From assembly GCA_034430595.1 (NCBI GenBank), contig DAOUEL010000019.1, positions 25,420-89,419 of the forward strand: a DNA stretch of 64,000 nt, in the 5' to 3' direction. Below, one piece after another: positions 1 to 8,319 of this stretch. Position 1 is the first letter of the stretch. Every line of letters begins with the position of its first letter. The position numbers and the translations under genes were made by a program. The stretch is from E44-bin32 sp034430595. Its GTDB lineage: Bacteria; Chloroflexota; Anaerolineae; Anaerolineales; E44-bin32. A model generated the notes under the pieces. It was not told the origin of the DNA and made no database searches. It saw only the letters and a program-made list of their open reading frames with translations.

Positions 1-680
1 TATTCGGGCTGCTTTTTGGAACCAGGCTCCCCGAGAGAGCGCGTGAGAGCGTGCTGTCAGCATTAGGAGTTTTTACCCTGGCGATCGGCATCCAGCTCTT
101 CCTGCAGGGCGCAGGGTTCGAGGGTGAAAACATCCTGCTGCCGCTGGTGAGCCTGCTGGTTGGTGCATTGTTGGGGGAATGGTGGCAGGTTGAAAGAAGA
201 CTGGAATGGATCGGGGCTGCGCTGGAACAGCGCTTCGTTGCTGGCCGGAGCGGAGACGATCAGGGCACCCGTTTCATCCGTGGTTTTGTATCTGCCAGCT
301 TGCTTTTCTGTGTCGGACCGATGACGATCCTCGGGTCAATCCAGGATGGATTGATCGGTGATTACCAACTCCTGGCGATCAAGGCCGTGCTTGACGGATT
401 CGCCTCGCTCGCCCTGGCCTCGAGCTTCGGCGTTGGCGTGTTATTTTCCATCGTGGTGGTACTTCTTTATCAAGGTGGGCTCAGCCTGGCGGCAGCTCAG
501 CTTCAGAATTTCTTTACGCCGCTGATGCTGGCCGAGGTATCGGTCGTGGGTGGTGTGCTGCTGTTAAGCCTGGCAATCAGCACGCTGCTGCGCTTGAAAC
601 CAATCCGGACCGCCAATTTATTGCCGGCCATCATCGTCGTGCCGCTGCTGGTCCTGCTGGTTGAGCGGATTGGGTTGTAG
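1..680 (+). CDS. DUF554 family membrane protein (5' end cut by window)
   Basis: The reading frame is open from base 3, and the residues before the first in-frame GTG (51) already fit the family (GLLFGTRLPERARESVL), so the true start lies before the window and GTG 51 is internal. DUF554 proteins are small multi-pass membrane proteins of unknown function. About six hydrophobic segments are visible, with the conserved stretch FCVGPMTILGSIQDG near the middle and an AIKAVLDGFASLA segment after it. It ends just before a strong terminator. Family assignment is confident; function is unknown. Confidence 0.88.
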   Translation, partial: FGLLFGTRLPERARESVLSALGVFTLAIGIQLFLQGAGFEGENILLPLVSLLVGALLGEWWQVERRLEWIGAALEQRFVAGRSGDDQGTRFIRGFVSASLLFCVGPMTILGSIQDGLIGDYQLLAIKAVLDGFASLALASSFGVGVLFSIVVVLLYQGGLSLAAAQLQNFFTPLMLAEVSVVGGVLLLSLAISTLLRLKPIRTANLLPAIIVVPLLVLLVERIGL

Positions 681-694
681 GATTGGTATCTTGC

Positions 695-728
695 GAGGGC
701 GCCTGCATCGAGCAGGCGCCCTCTTTTT
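695..728 (+). terminator. Rho-independent terminator
   Basis: An 11-bp perfect G/C-rich stem (695-705 with 713-723) and a 7-nt loop are followed by TTTTT. It lies 15 bp after the DUF554 stop, between convergent genes. There is no T-run on the minus side, so it mainly serves the plus-strand gene. Confidence 0.92.
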
Positions 729-733
729 AGTTG

Positions 734-1456
734 TTACTGGGTCGCGGGGGTCCCTGACTGCAGGGCGCTGTCGATCAGCGGCGCCATGGAGGAGAAAGGT
801 TGAGCTCCAACGACCAACTGTCCGTTAATCAAGAAGCTGGGTGTGGAGCGTACCTCAGTTTGGGTTGCGAAGGCAATGTCGTTTAAGATTTGATCGCGGT
901 ACTGTCCCTGGCTGAGGCAGGAATTGAAGGATGGATCGAGTCCAAGCTGTTCGGCAATCGCTTCCAGTCGAGGACGGCTGAAACTGCCTACGTTCTCGCC
1001 GATCTGATTCGCGAAGAGCATGTCATGGTAAGGCCAGAACTGGCCCTGTTCAGCCGCACACAATCCGGCCATAGCCGCGTCCTGGGATTCGTTGCCCGGT
1101 GCATTCGAATCGATGAAAGGGTAGTTGTGAAAGACGAAGTAGACTTGGCCGGTCTTGATATACGTTTCCAGCAGTTGCTGCATGGTCGTTTCGTGAAATT
1201 GGCGGCAGGCCGGGCACTGAAAATCAGCGAATTCGTCGATCCGTACCGGTGCATTCGGATCGCCCAGCGTCTCGTCCTGACTGGCCGGGTAGTCGAGCAC
1301 CTCTGCCATGACGATGTCACCGACCATCGCCTGCGTGCGGTAAATCACGATGCCAATAACGACCACGACAATACCCACGATAATCAGCGCGCCGATCAGC
1401 AAATTCCGCTGCTGTGAGCGGCGTCGTTTCTCTCGAAGCTCCTCACGTTTGCTCAT
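734..1456 (-). CDS. Membrane-anchored DsbA/BdbD-like thiol-disulfide oxidoreductase
   Basis: 240 aa. A basic N-terminus is followed by one transmembrane helix (about residues 19-40), then an exported thioredoxin-fold domain of the DsbA/Thioredoxin_4 family. The active-site motif is CPAC in DFQCPACRQF, and the cis-proline loop is STPSF near the C-terminus. Such proteins oxidise, isomerise or transfer disulfides in exported proteins. The ATG at 1456 has a good ribosome site (AGGAGG about 7 bases upstream). No DsbB/BdbC or VKOR partner is adjacent, so the direction of its redox reaction cannot be told from context. Confidence 0.9.
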   Translation of the reverse strand: MSKREELREKRRRSQQRNLLIGALIIVGIVVVVIGIVIYRTQAMVGDIVMAEVLDYPASQDETLGDPNAPVRIDEFADFQCPACRQFHETTMQQLLETYIKTGQVYFVFHNYPFIDSNAPGNESQDAAMAGLCAAEQGQFWPYHDMLFANQIGENVGSFSRPRLEAIAEQLGLDPSFNSCLSQGQYRDQILNDIAFATQTEVRSTPSFLINGQLVVGAQPFSSMAPLIDSALQSGTPATQ

Positions 1457-1579
1457 CTATCAACCTCCTGGACGGTGATAAGTACGAATCCTGCCATAAA
1501 AGGTCTCTCTTGTCCATACATAAGGACTTAAGACACGAACCTATCGGGTCATGTGCTGAGCAGGGGATGCAGGTTTTCG

Positions 1580-1648
1580 CTGGCAGCAATTGAAGTTTGA
1601 CTAATGACTTGCCGTGGAAATTGATATCACGGCCGTGCTCGCTGCCAG
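1580..1648. repeat. Nested inverted repeats between two genes
   Basis: CTGGCAGC (1580-1587) pairs with GCTGCCAG (1641-1648). Inside this, GCCGTG (1611-1616) pairs with CACGGC (1628-1633). The element lies just past the stop of the GNAT gene on the minus strand and could act as an mRNA 3'-end structure. There is no U-run, so it is not a classical terminator. Confidence 0.4.
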
Positions 1649-1680
1649 TAAGAGAACCAGGCAGGCGAGCTTTCCGTGGC

Positions 1681-2538
1681 TTAGAAATTGTCCTGGTACA
1701 GTGGATATCGCTGGCCAGTCTCCTGAAAACCGAGCGAGTGGTACAAACGCTGGCTGCTCAGGTTATCCGCCTGGGTGTTGACCGAAACTCTACCCAGGCC
1801 GCGTCGGGAGTGAACCCGCAACACGTGCTGGATCAATGCCCGGCCATATCCCTGGCCTTGTTGATCGGGCAGAACCGCAAGGCGGGCAAGATGGGCTCCG
1901 AGGGCCGAGGCGGTGCTGATTTGATAGCCCACGATCTGACCATCGACTTCCAGAACGGTTGCGAGCGAGGCGAGCGAATGTGCGGCGATCAGTGACCGGA
2001 GTGACAGGCTCCAAATCGGGTTGAAAGCAGCGTTATCAATCGCAACGACATCAGCCAGGTCATCTTTCTGCATCATTCGGATACCGAGCTCATTAGCCTG
2101 GTGCAGATCAACCTGTGGATCGCTGTTGGACCATTCCAGGAACAGTACCTCATTCGCCAGCTTGAAACTCGACGCCTGAAGCAGGCGGCTAAACCAATCC
2201 CGGGTGGAGAGGGCAGTGGCGCAAGAGGCACCGAGCTGGATGGCGCTAACCCTGGCAGGCTCCCAAAGAGCCTGCCATTGTTCTTCTTCCTGCCGTTCTT
2301 CGCCGACGGCGAAGAGCCTGATCCAAGCCACCTGCGGGGGATCAGGCGGACAGGCGATAATGGCAAGCGGGTTCTCTCCTTCCGAGAGAAGCAAGAAAGG
2401 CTGTTCGTCGAGAATGTCGAAGATGCTGAACCAGTCAAGGTGGAAGTGCTTGAGTGCGGCGCTCGTCAGGAAAGAGCCGATTAGATTCCGATCGCTGCTG
2501 GAGACCGTATACACACCTGAATTATTCACTCTGGCCAT
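1681..2538 (-). CDS. GNAT family N-acetyltransferase
   Basis: 285 aa from ATG 2538; a TTG at 2541 is the alternative. The C-terminal half (about residues 135-285) is a GNAT domain with acetyl-CoA motif A (LAVLPDQQGQGYGRALI, QxxGxG type) and motif B near the end (SLGFQETGQRYPLY). The N-terminal half has no recognisable motif and may be a degenerate second GNAT fold. It is the last gene of an operon with the TPR protein (9 bp upstream) and the double-HTH regulator, so it is probably translationally coupled. The substrate cannot be inferred. Confidence 0.85.
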   Translation of the reverse strand: MARVNNSGVYTVSSSDRNLIGSFLTSAALKHFHLDWFSIFDILDEQPFLLLSEGENPLAIIACPPDPPQVAWIRLFAVGEERQEEEQWQALWEPARVSAIQLGASCATALSTRDWFSRLLQASSFKLANEVLFLEWSNSDPQVDLHQANELGIRMMQKDDLADVVAIDNAAFNPIWSLSLRSLIAAHSLASLATVLEVDGQIVGYQISTASALGAHLARLAVLPDQQGQGYGRALIQHVLRVHSRRGLGRVSVNTQADNLSSQRLYHSLGFQETGQRYPLYQDNF

Positions 2539-2547
2539 CAAGGGGGG

Positions 2548-3090
2548 TCAGCGGTTCAGCAAGCGGGTGGGGAGGCGCATGATTGCCTGGATTATTCGCC
2601 CGAATAATCCCCGCCTGGGTCGTGCATCGAGTGCGGCTTGCATGCTATCCAGGGCTTGAAATGCCTGGCCACTTTTCAACTGCAGTCTCGACACTGCCTG
2701 GAGTGTATACGACCGGGCTTCATCATCGTCAATCTCATCGAAGATGGCCAGTGCCCGCTGGTAAAGAGCGAGGGCAAGGTCCGGCCGACCAAGTGCTTCT
2801 TGGACGGCGGCTTCGTTTCCAATGGATTGCGCCTGCAGTCGCCGTTCGCCCGCTTCAGCGAAGATCTCCGTTGTGCCACTCAACGCCTCCAATGCTTCCT
2901 GCGGCCGGTCCACTTTAATCAGGGTAACGGCAGAATTGTTAGCCATTTCTGCGGCCCGCACGGGTTGCCCAGCCTGACGGTAGAGTGCGGCAGCTTCCCT
3001 AAACCCGTCCAGCGCAGCTTGAAATTGGTCCTGGCGGAAATGTTCCAACGCTTCCTCCGCCAGTTGATCTGCTGCCGCCGGCTCGTTCAA
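2548..3090 (-). CDS. TPR repeat protein
   Basis: 180 aa, helical throughout, with about three to four TPR-like repeats (for example AEEALEHFRQDQFQAALDGF and RPDLALALYQRALAIFDEID). There is no signal peptide or membrane segment; the C-terminus is basic. TPR proteins are protein-interaction scaffolds. Its start overlaps the stop of the upstream HTH regulator by 4 bp and it is followed directly by the acetyltransferase, so the three are almost certainly cotranscribed. No specific function can be given. Confidence 0.85.
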   Translation of the reverse strand: MNEPAAADQLAEEALEHFRQDQFQAALDGFREAAALYRQAGQPVRAAEMANNSAVTLIKVDRPQEALEALSGTTEIFAEAGERRLQAQSIGNEAAVQEALGRPDLALALYQRALAIFDEIDDDEARSYTLQAVSRLQLKSGQAFQALDSMQAALDARPRRGLFGRIIQAIMRLPTRLLNR

Positions 3091-3758
3091 GGGAGGAGTT
3101 CCGTCAACGCTTCTGATACGGCACGTAAATCGGCCAGATCCAATTCAGAAAGACGCCTGGCCATGTGAAGGTAAGTTAGGTGGGTGGGATTGTGGAAGAA
3201 AAGACGCAGGTCATCAGGCAGGGCAAGGAATTGCTCAAATGCGACCTTGTTGGCCAGCCATTCCCCGACCGGGCCTTCCTTATCGATGAAGTCGTCCATC
3301 TGGCAGCCGAGTATCTGCAGTAGGCTCTCCAGGTCGGGTACGGGTACCGGCCGCTCACCCCGTTCGTATGCGCTGACACGGCTCACCGGCATTTCTACAG
3401 CTTCTGCAAGCGACTTCTGGGTGAGATTCTTCTCCTCGCGCGCTTGCCGCAACTGAGCGCCGATTATGTGCTGACGCAGGGTGACCATGATCTGGGTGTC
3501 GAAGCGGTAGCCTTCCTCCAGGTCCTCCGGAGAAGGATTAAGGAACAGCCCGAGGGGAGAATCCAGGTGGTAAGCAAGCACTTCGAGCTCGGGCAGTGAA
3601 ATTGATTTCCGGCCATGTTCATAGGAAGAGAGGGTACTTGTGCTTATTCCGAGCAGTTCGGCAATCTCGGTTAGGCTTTTCCCGTTCTCGGTCCGAACCT
3701 CACGCATCAAGGCACCGAGCATTTTTGCTCTAAGCAGGCGAGTTTGGGGATCCGTCAT
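3087..3758 (-). CDS. XRE-family regulator with two HTH domains
   Basis: 223 aa with two separate HTH_3/XRE domains: residues about 15-70 (LTEIAELLGISTSTLSSYEH) and about 98-152 (LTQKSLAEAVEMPVSRVSAYE). Two helix-turn-helix units on one chain suggest binding to a direct repeat, or to one half-site with each unit. The C-terminal 70 residues are helical and unassigned. It is the first gene of the HTH-TPR-GNAT operon, preceded by its own promoter (TTGGGA-N16-TATAAT) with a leader of about 23 nt. Confidence 0.88.
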   Translation of the reverse strand: MTDPQTRLLRAKMLGALMREVRTENGKSLTEIAELLGISTSTLSSYEHGRKSISLPELEVLAYHLDSPLGLFLNPSPEDLEEGYRFDTQIMVTLRQHIIGAQLRQAREEKNLTQKSLAEAVEMPVSRVSAYERGERPVPVPDLESLLQILGCQMDDFIDKEGPVGEWLANKVAFEQFLALPDDLRLFFHNPTHLTYLHMARRLSELDLADLRAVSEALTELLP

Positions 3759-3787
3759 CGGGCAGCTCCATGAAACAGGCTTGAGCG

Positions 3788-3815
3788 ATTATAGCGCACC
3801 TTGAGGCAGTCCCAA
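3788..3815 (-). promoter_or_regulatory. Promoter of the HTH-TPR-GNAT operon
   Basis: On the minus strand TTGGGA (3815-3810), a 16-bp spacer and a perfect TATAAT (3793-3788) precede the start codon at 3758. Confidence 0.7.
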
Positions 3816-3855
3816 AATCCCCGCCAGGCGTGCGGCGGAATCGAGCGTAACCGAA

Positions 3856-5022
3856 TCAATCTGGCTGTCTCACGGTTAGGGCTTCACGAATTCGCGCGCC
3901 AAACTCCACGAGTGCCAATGTGCCGCGTCCATCAGGAAAGCGGCGTTGGAGCGGAGTGTGCATCGCGTTTGCAAGGGCTATGTTATCGTCCATATGCGGG
4001 ATCGCGGTCAAGTCCGAGCCGCTGAGACGCTCTTCTAGGGTGCGGACCGTCAGGCTGTCGGTTGGGTAGGGGCGGTTTGAGAGGAAAAGCACACGATCCG
4101 CAGCGATGCCGTCCTGGAAGAGCGACTCGCGAATCTCGATCGCCGACGATACGCCAAGTTCATCGGGAAAGAAAACCAACACGATGATCGAAGCCTGGCT
4201 GAGAGCAAGGCGGGAAACCGGCCCCAGACTGCGTCCAAGATCGGCTACCACAAAACGGTAGGTCGAGCGCAGGGATTGAAGTACAGGCCCGATCTGGGTT
4301 ACCTGGATTCTTTCGGCCTCTCCAGGGTGGTCCAAGCCGGGAATGAGAGACATCGCCCAGCCTTTGGGAGGGATCAAGCGCTTCTTCAACTCGTCCGGGC
4401 TGAGATCCGGCAAGTCGATTGCGGTGAGCTCAACGATATTTAAGTCTGCCGTTCCAGCTGTTATTTCCCTCAGGGAGCCGAGCGGCAGATCGAGATCGAG
4501 CAGGATGACCTGGTCGGCGCCGGCCTCCATCCCCAACAGGTGGGCCAGGTTCACCGTCAGAGAGGAAGTCCCGACCCCTCCGCGTACACCAAGAAAGGTA
4601 ATCAGAGATCCCGGGCCACCACGTGTCAGTTTTGTTTCAAGGCTCGCGCTCGCGGGATGGAAGGAGTCGATAAATTGGCCTAGTTGATCGACCGCATCAG
4701 GCTGTTTCACCAGGTAGCGGTCGGCACCGGCTTCCATCGCTTCGGTTGTCTTTTCCGGTTGGCTGACGTGGGTCAGTACGACGATCGGCGTTCGTTGGGT
4801 GCGCTGGTCGCGGCGGAGTTTCTGGATTAGCTCGATCCCATCGATATCGGGAAGATCAAGCTCGGTGACGATTAAATCCACCCGGTCGCGCCAGGCGATG
4901 ATGAGCCCTTCCTTACCGGCCAGCACATGTTGAACCTGACGTCCCCCCTCCGTGATCGTCAGCGTGAGGAAATCGGCCGTCTGACGATCGGGCTCAATCA
5001 ACAGGATGTTAGAAGCCTTCAA
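3856..5022 (-). CDS. CpaE-like protein: pseudo-receiver plus MinD-type ATPase
   Basis: 388 aa. Residues 1-120 form a receiver fold whose phosphoacceptor Asp is replaced by Glu54 (LIVTELDLPDIDG) and whose acidic pair is altered (IEPD). The conserved Lys (YLVK) remains. Residues about 140-385 are a ParA/MinD-class ATPase with a deviant Walker A (GVRGGVGTSS, lacking the second Lys as in CpaE) and DLDLPLG after it. CpaE proteins localise Tad pilus machinery, but no tad genes are near. The likely start is TTG 5022, with AAGGAG about 10 bases upstream. It is the last gene of the two-component operon, 14 bp after the OmpR-type regulator. Confidence 0.85.
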   Translation of the reverse strand: MKASNILLIEPDRQTADFLTLTITEGGRQVQHVLAGKEGLIIAWRDRVDLIVTELDLPDIDGIELIQKLRRDQRTQRTPIVVLTHVSQPEKTTEAMEAGADRYLVKQPDAVDQLGQFIDSFHPASASLETKLTRGGPGSLITFLGVRGGVGTSSLTVNLAHLLGMEAGADQVILLDLDLPLGSLREITAGTADLNIVELTAIDLPDLSPDELKKRLIPPKGWAMSLIPGLDHPGEAERIQVTQIGPVLQSLRSTYRFVVADLGRSLGPVSRLALSQASIIVLVFFPDELGVSSAIEIRESLFQDGIAADRVLFLSNRPYPTDSLTVRTLEERLSGSDLTAIPHMDDNIALANAMHTPLQRRFPDGRGTLALVEFGARIREALTVRQPD

Positions 5023-5036
5023 GGTCGAAAGGCTCC

Positions 5037-5747
5037 TTAGCTTTCTTCATCAATCGGAGGCATGAGGTAGCCGATTCCCTGGCGGGTAACAATATGGGTC
5101 GGGTTCTTTGGATCGGGTTCGATCTTCTGCCGCAGCCGGCTGAGGCATACCCACAGGATCTCCTTGTCGTCCTTGTACTCCGGACCCCAGACCGACGTAA
5201 GCAGATCCTCCGGGCTGAGAACGTTGCCGATTGCGTTGGCAAATGTCTGGAGCAAGCGGTACTCGGTCGCTGTAAGAGAAATTGGCTCACCGCTCACGAG
5301 CACCTCGGCTTTGGCCAGGTCGATCTCGAGATTGTGGTGTATGAACACTGGCTGGTGGAATCCATCCACCGTCTCGCGCTCTGCACGACGCAGAACCGCG
5401 CGCACACGGGCCAGGAGTTCCTGGGCTGAAAAGGGTTTGACGATGTAATCATCCGCGCCAGCATCCAGCCCGCGCACGCGATCACGCTCTTCACCCTTGG
5501 CCGTGAGGATGATGATCGGCACCGATGAGAATTCACGGATGCGCTCGCAGGCGGTGAACCCATCCATGACCGGCATCATGACGTCCAGCAGCACGATATC
5601 GGGTTTTTCAGCTGCGACCGCGTCAACAGCCTGCTGCCCATCCATGGCTGTAATTACAGAATAGCCGGCGGTTTCCAGGTTGATCTGGACCAGAGCCAGA
5701 TACCTTGGTTCGTCGTCCACCACCAGGATGTTCGTCGGATCAGACAT
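5037..5747 (-). CDS. OmpR/PhoB-type response regulator
   Basis: 236 aa. The N-terminal receiver (about 1-120) has acidic residues VVDDEP, the phosphoacceptor Asp in VLLDVMMPVMDG, and the switch Lys in YIVKPF. The C-terminal winged-helix Trans_reg_C domain (about 140-230) includes LTATEYRLLQTFA and a recognition region LWVCLSRLRQKI. It overlaps the histidine kinase gene upstream by 8 bp, the usual arrangement of a cognate pair. It is a transcription regulator whose targets are unknown. Confidence 0.95.
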   Translation of the reverse strand: MSDPTNILVVDDEPRYLALVQINLETAGYSVITAMDGQQAVDAVAAEKPDIVLLDVMMPVMDGFTACERIREFSSVPIIILTAKGEERDRVRGLDAGADDYIVKPFSAQELLARVRAVLRRAERETVDGFHQPVFIHHNLEIDLAKAEVLVSGEPISLTATEYRLLQTFANAIGNVLSPEDLLTSVWGPEYKDDKEILWVCLSRLRQKIEPDPKNPTHIVTRQGIGYLMPPIDEES

Positions 5748-6990
5748 CGGAAGACTCCTGCTCTTGTGATGAGGTCGATTCTAAAGGCAGTTCGAAGAAG
5801 AAGGTTGTACCTTCCCCAGGCACGCTCTCGACACCGATTTCGCCGCTGTGAGCTTCGACGATCTTGCGGCTGATGTAAAGTCCTAGTCCTGTTCCTCGGA
5901 TATTACTAGATTCAGGCATGCGGAAAAAGCGTTCAAAGAGATGGATGGCATGTTCGGGGGGGATTCCTGGACCGTGGTCAATCACTTCGATCCGCATCCG
6001 ATCATCTTTTTCCATGACTCGCACTTTCACCGGAGAGCCGGGGGCATATTTGTTGGCGTTGGTTAACATATTATCCAGCACCTGGGCAATTCGGGTGGGG
6101 TCCAGGCGGATTTTTGGCAGATTGTCTGCAATTTCAAGCTCAATTTGAACGTCGGGATGAGCGCCCTGTAACCGTTGAACGCTATCGCGAATAACGGGTC
6201 CGAGCGGTGCAGGTTCGAGCGTCATGCTGAGCGATCCGCTCTCAAGTCGGGACGAATCGAGCAGGTTGTCGATCAGTTCCCGCAGGCGGTCTGCCTCGTC
6301 ATCAATGATGCGCAAGAACTCCTCGCGCTCTGCCTCTTCCCAGGTGGTGTCCTCCCGCAGGAGCGTCGTGACGTAACCCTTGATAAAGCCGAGCGGGGTT
6401 CGCAGTTCGTGGGAGATGGTCGAGATGAATTCATCCTGCATGCGAGCGAGTTCACGCTGGGCCTCTAGGCTGGCAATCCGGCGCGCCATGCGGCGATTCT
6501 CGAGCAGCTGGCCGACGTGCCAGGCGACAAACTCGGCCAGGCGGATATGCTCAGCTGGGTAGGCTGGTCCACCGAATCGCCCAAAAACCAGGCTGCCGAC
6601 GCAGCGGCCGATCACCATAAGCGGAAGTCCGAGGTAATCACGCTGGCGATCGCGTTCCTTTACGCTCGCCCCGGCGTCCTCCTGGCGCAAAGTTGTCTGG
6701 CCGCTGCGGAACGCTTCCTGAGCTGCTTCTTCACCCCAGACCAGTTCAGCACCGCGCGATCGCCCCCGGCCAAGCGCGCGGGCGTAATGCGGCTCAAGCT
6801 GCTCGCTCTCCTCATCATAGAGGTAAAGGGCGACGGTATCAAAGATGAAGATCGTGCGGGCCAGGCGGAAAACAGCGTCAAGCCCCGATTCGGTGTCGAA
6901 GGTCTCGGCGACAATGCGTGCGATTGCGTAGACGGCGTTGAGTTCGGTGCCGTGCGTGAGTGTATCGCTCGGGATAAGCGGACTGGTCAT
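5740..6990 (-). CDS. GAF-domain sensor histidine kinase
   Basis: 416 aa, cytoplasmic (no membrane segment). An N-terminal GAF domain (about 15-165), a short coiled linker, a HisKA domain with intact H-box (ISHELRTPLGF), and a HATPase_c domain with N-box (DNMLTNANKYA), G1 (DHGPGIP) and G2 (GTGLGLYI) boxes. The GAF domain would sense a soluble ligand or bind another domain. It is sandwiched between another kinase gene (8 bp upstream) and the OmpR-type regulator (8-bp overlap), its probable phosphorylation partner. Confidence 0.94.
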   Translation of the reverse strand: MTSPLIPSDTLTHGTELNAVYAIARIVAETFDTESGLDAVFRLARTIFIFDTVALYLYDEESEQLEPHYARALGRGRSRGAELVWGEEAAQEAFRSGQTTLRQEDAGASVKERDRQRDYLGLPLMVIGRCVGSLVFGRFGGPAYPAEHIRLAEFVAWHVGQLLENRRMARRIASLEAQRELARMQDEFISTISHELRTPLGFIKGYVTTLLREDTTWEEAEREEFLRIIDDEADRLRELIDNLLDSSRLESGSLSMTLEPAPLGPVIRDSVQRLQGAHPDVQIELEIADNLPKIRLDPTRIAQVLDNMLTNANKYAPGSPVKVRVMEKDDRMRIEVIDHGPGIPPEHAIHLFERFFRMPESSNIRGTGLGLYISRKIVEAHSGEIGVESVPGEGTTFFFELPLESTSSQEQESSDV

Positions 6991-6997
6991 CAGTATC

Positions 6998-8167
6998 TCA
7001 TGCCGTTGGGACGGTGAATTTGAAGACCGTCCCCTGCCCCTCTACGCTATCCACGCTCAGTTGGCTGCCATGAGCTTCGACGATCAATTTGGCGAGCGCC
7101 AGGCCAAGTCCGGTGCCACCGTAGCGGCGGGTGGCAGAGTCGTCCAACTGGTGAAAGGGTTCGAAGATTTCATCCAGGCGGTCCTGCGGGATTCCAATTC
7201 CCGTATCGCGTACGCTGAAGTCAACCCCGAGATCACCAGGCACGGCACTCACAGTGACGCGACCATTTCCCGGAGTGAACTTAATGCCGTTATCTACGAG
7301 TTGAAAAAGGGCCCATGAGAGCCGTTCCTGGTCGATCTTCACGGCGGGCAAATCAGGGATTAGATCGACCTCAAGCACGACACCGGCTTTCTCGGCTTTG
7401 GGTTGAGAACGCTTGATGATAGCCTCGATCATCGGCGGAATGTTTGTAGGTGACACCCGCAGTGTGAGACCCTCGCGCGCCGCGGTCGAGAATTCGATCA
7501 GATCTTCGATCAGGCTCCCAAGCCGCTCAGATGCTCGTTTTATGACCTGTGCTGCTTCCATCTGCTCCGGTTCAAGGCTGCCCAGCTCTCCGGCTGAAAG
7601 CAGTTCGGCGTAGCCCTTGATGTGCGAGAGCGGGGTGCGAAGCTCGTGCGAGATGTTCGAGATCAGGTTGGCTTTAATCTGGTTGATCTCTGTCAGGCGA
7701 TCCAGGGCATGCCGCAGTTCTTTTGTGCGCTCATCAACTCGCTTTTGCAGGGTGCGGTTGGATTCCTGAAGCGCAGCATGAAGCTCAACGATCTGCTGGG
7801 TGACGGCTTGATCCAGGGTCTCACGATCCAGGAAGTTCAGTTGGAGCAGCGTTTGCCCCAACAGCCCATGCTCGCCTTTGTCGGCGGCTGTCCGCTGGAC
7901 TTCTAGAGCCTGTTCAAGCTGGCTTTCGTTTATCACTCCCTGACGGATAAGGAATTCACCAATACGGGGCACAAGCCACTGCGGTGTTGTGTCCAACGGG
8001 GCAAATTTGGGCAACCCATCCAGGTATGCCTTCTCGCCAAGAAGCGAGAGCAGCGCCAGGTCGATCCCACAGTTCGGGCAGGCGCGTGCGTCACCCGGCA
8101 GCGGGTGATCACACTGTGGGCAATACACAACGACCTGACGGCTGGCTGGCAACTGTGCGTCGGACAT
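6998..8167 (-). CDS. Histidine kinase with zinc ribbon and MshEN-like sensor
   Basis: 389 aa. Cys16, 19, 30 and 33 form a zinc ribbon (CPQC...CPNC). Residues about 66-140 contain two repeats resembling the MshEN motif: RIGEFLIRQGVINESQLEQA followed by LEVQ, and LLGQTLLQLNFLDRETLDQA. A coiled segment leads to HisKA (ISHELRTPLSHIKGY) and HATPase_c (FQLVDNGIKFTP, DTGIGIP, GTGLGLAL). In MshE-type ATPases this 24-residue motif binds cyclic di-GMP; transfer of that property here is inference. First gene of the four-gene signalling operon, with its own promoter and a divergent response regulator. Confidence 0.88.
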   Translation of the reverse strand: MSDAQLPASRQVVVYCPQCDHPLPGDARACPNCGIDLALLSLLGEKAYLDGLPKFAPLDTTPQWLVPRIGEFLIRQGVINESQLEQALEVQRTAADKGEHGLLGQTLLQLNFLDRETLDQAVTQQIVELHAALQESNRTLQKRVDERTKELRHALDRLTEINQIKANLISNISHELRTPLSHIKGYAELLSAGELGSLEPEQMEAAQVIKRASERLGSLIEDLIEFSTAAREGLTLRVSPTNIPPMIEAIIKRSQPKAEKAGVVLEVDLIPDLPAVKIDQERLSWALFQLVDNGIKFTPGNGRVTVSAVPGDLGVDFSVRDTGIGIPQDRLDEIFEPFHQLDDSATRRYGGTGLGLALAKLIVEAHGSQLSVDSVEGQGTVFKFTVPTA

Positions 8168-8199
8168 TAATCCCTGCTGTATCTTAGAACGCCGAGCTC

Positions 8200-8228
8200 A
8201 TCATAGCGTTTCCTGATATCTCGTGCAA
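8200..8228 (-). promoter_or_regulatory. Promoter of the signalling operon
   Basis: On the minus strand TTGCAC (8228-8223), a 17-bp spacer and TATGAT (8205-8200) lie about 33 bp before the kinase start at 8167. Confidence 0.65.
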
Positions 8229-8319
8229 GGCATTCCGAGGTCATGCTTGATGAAAGGACCCTGTAAGGTTCAAAGCGACCGAAATCAGTGATAATGAGGT
8301 CGCAGAAAGGGTGGTAACT

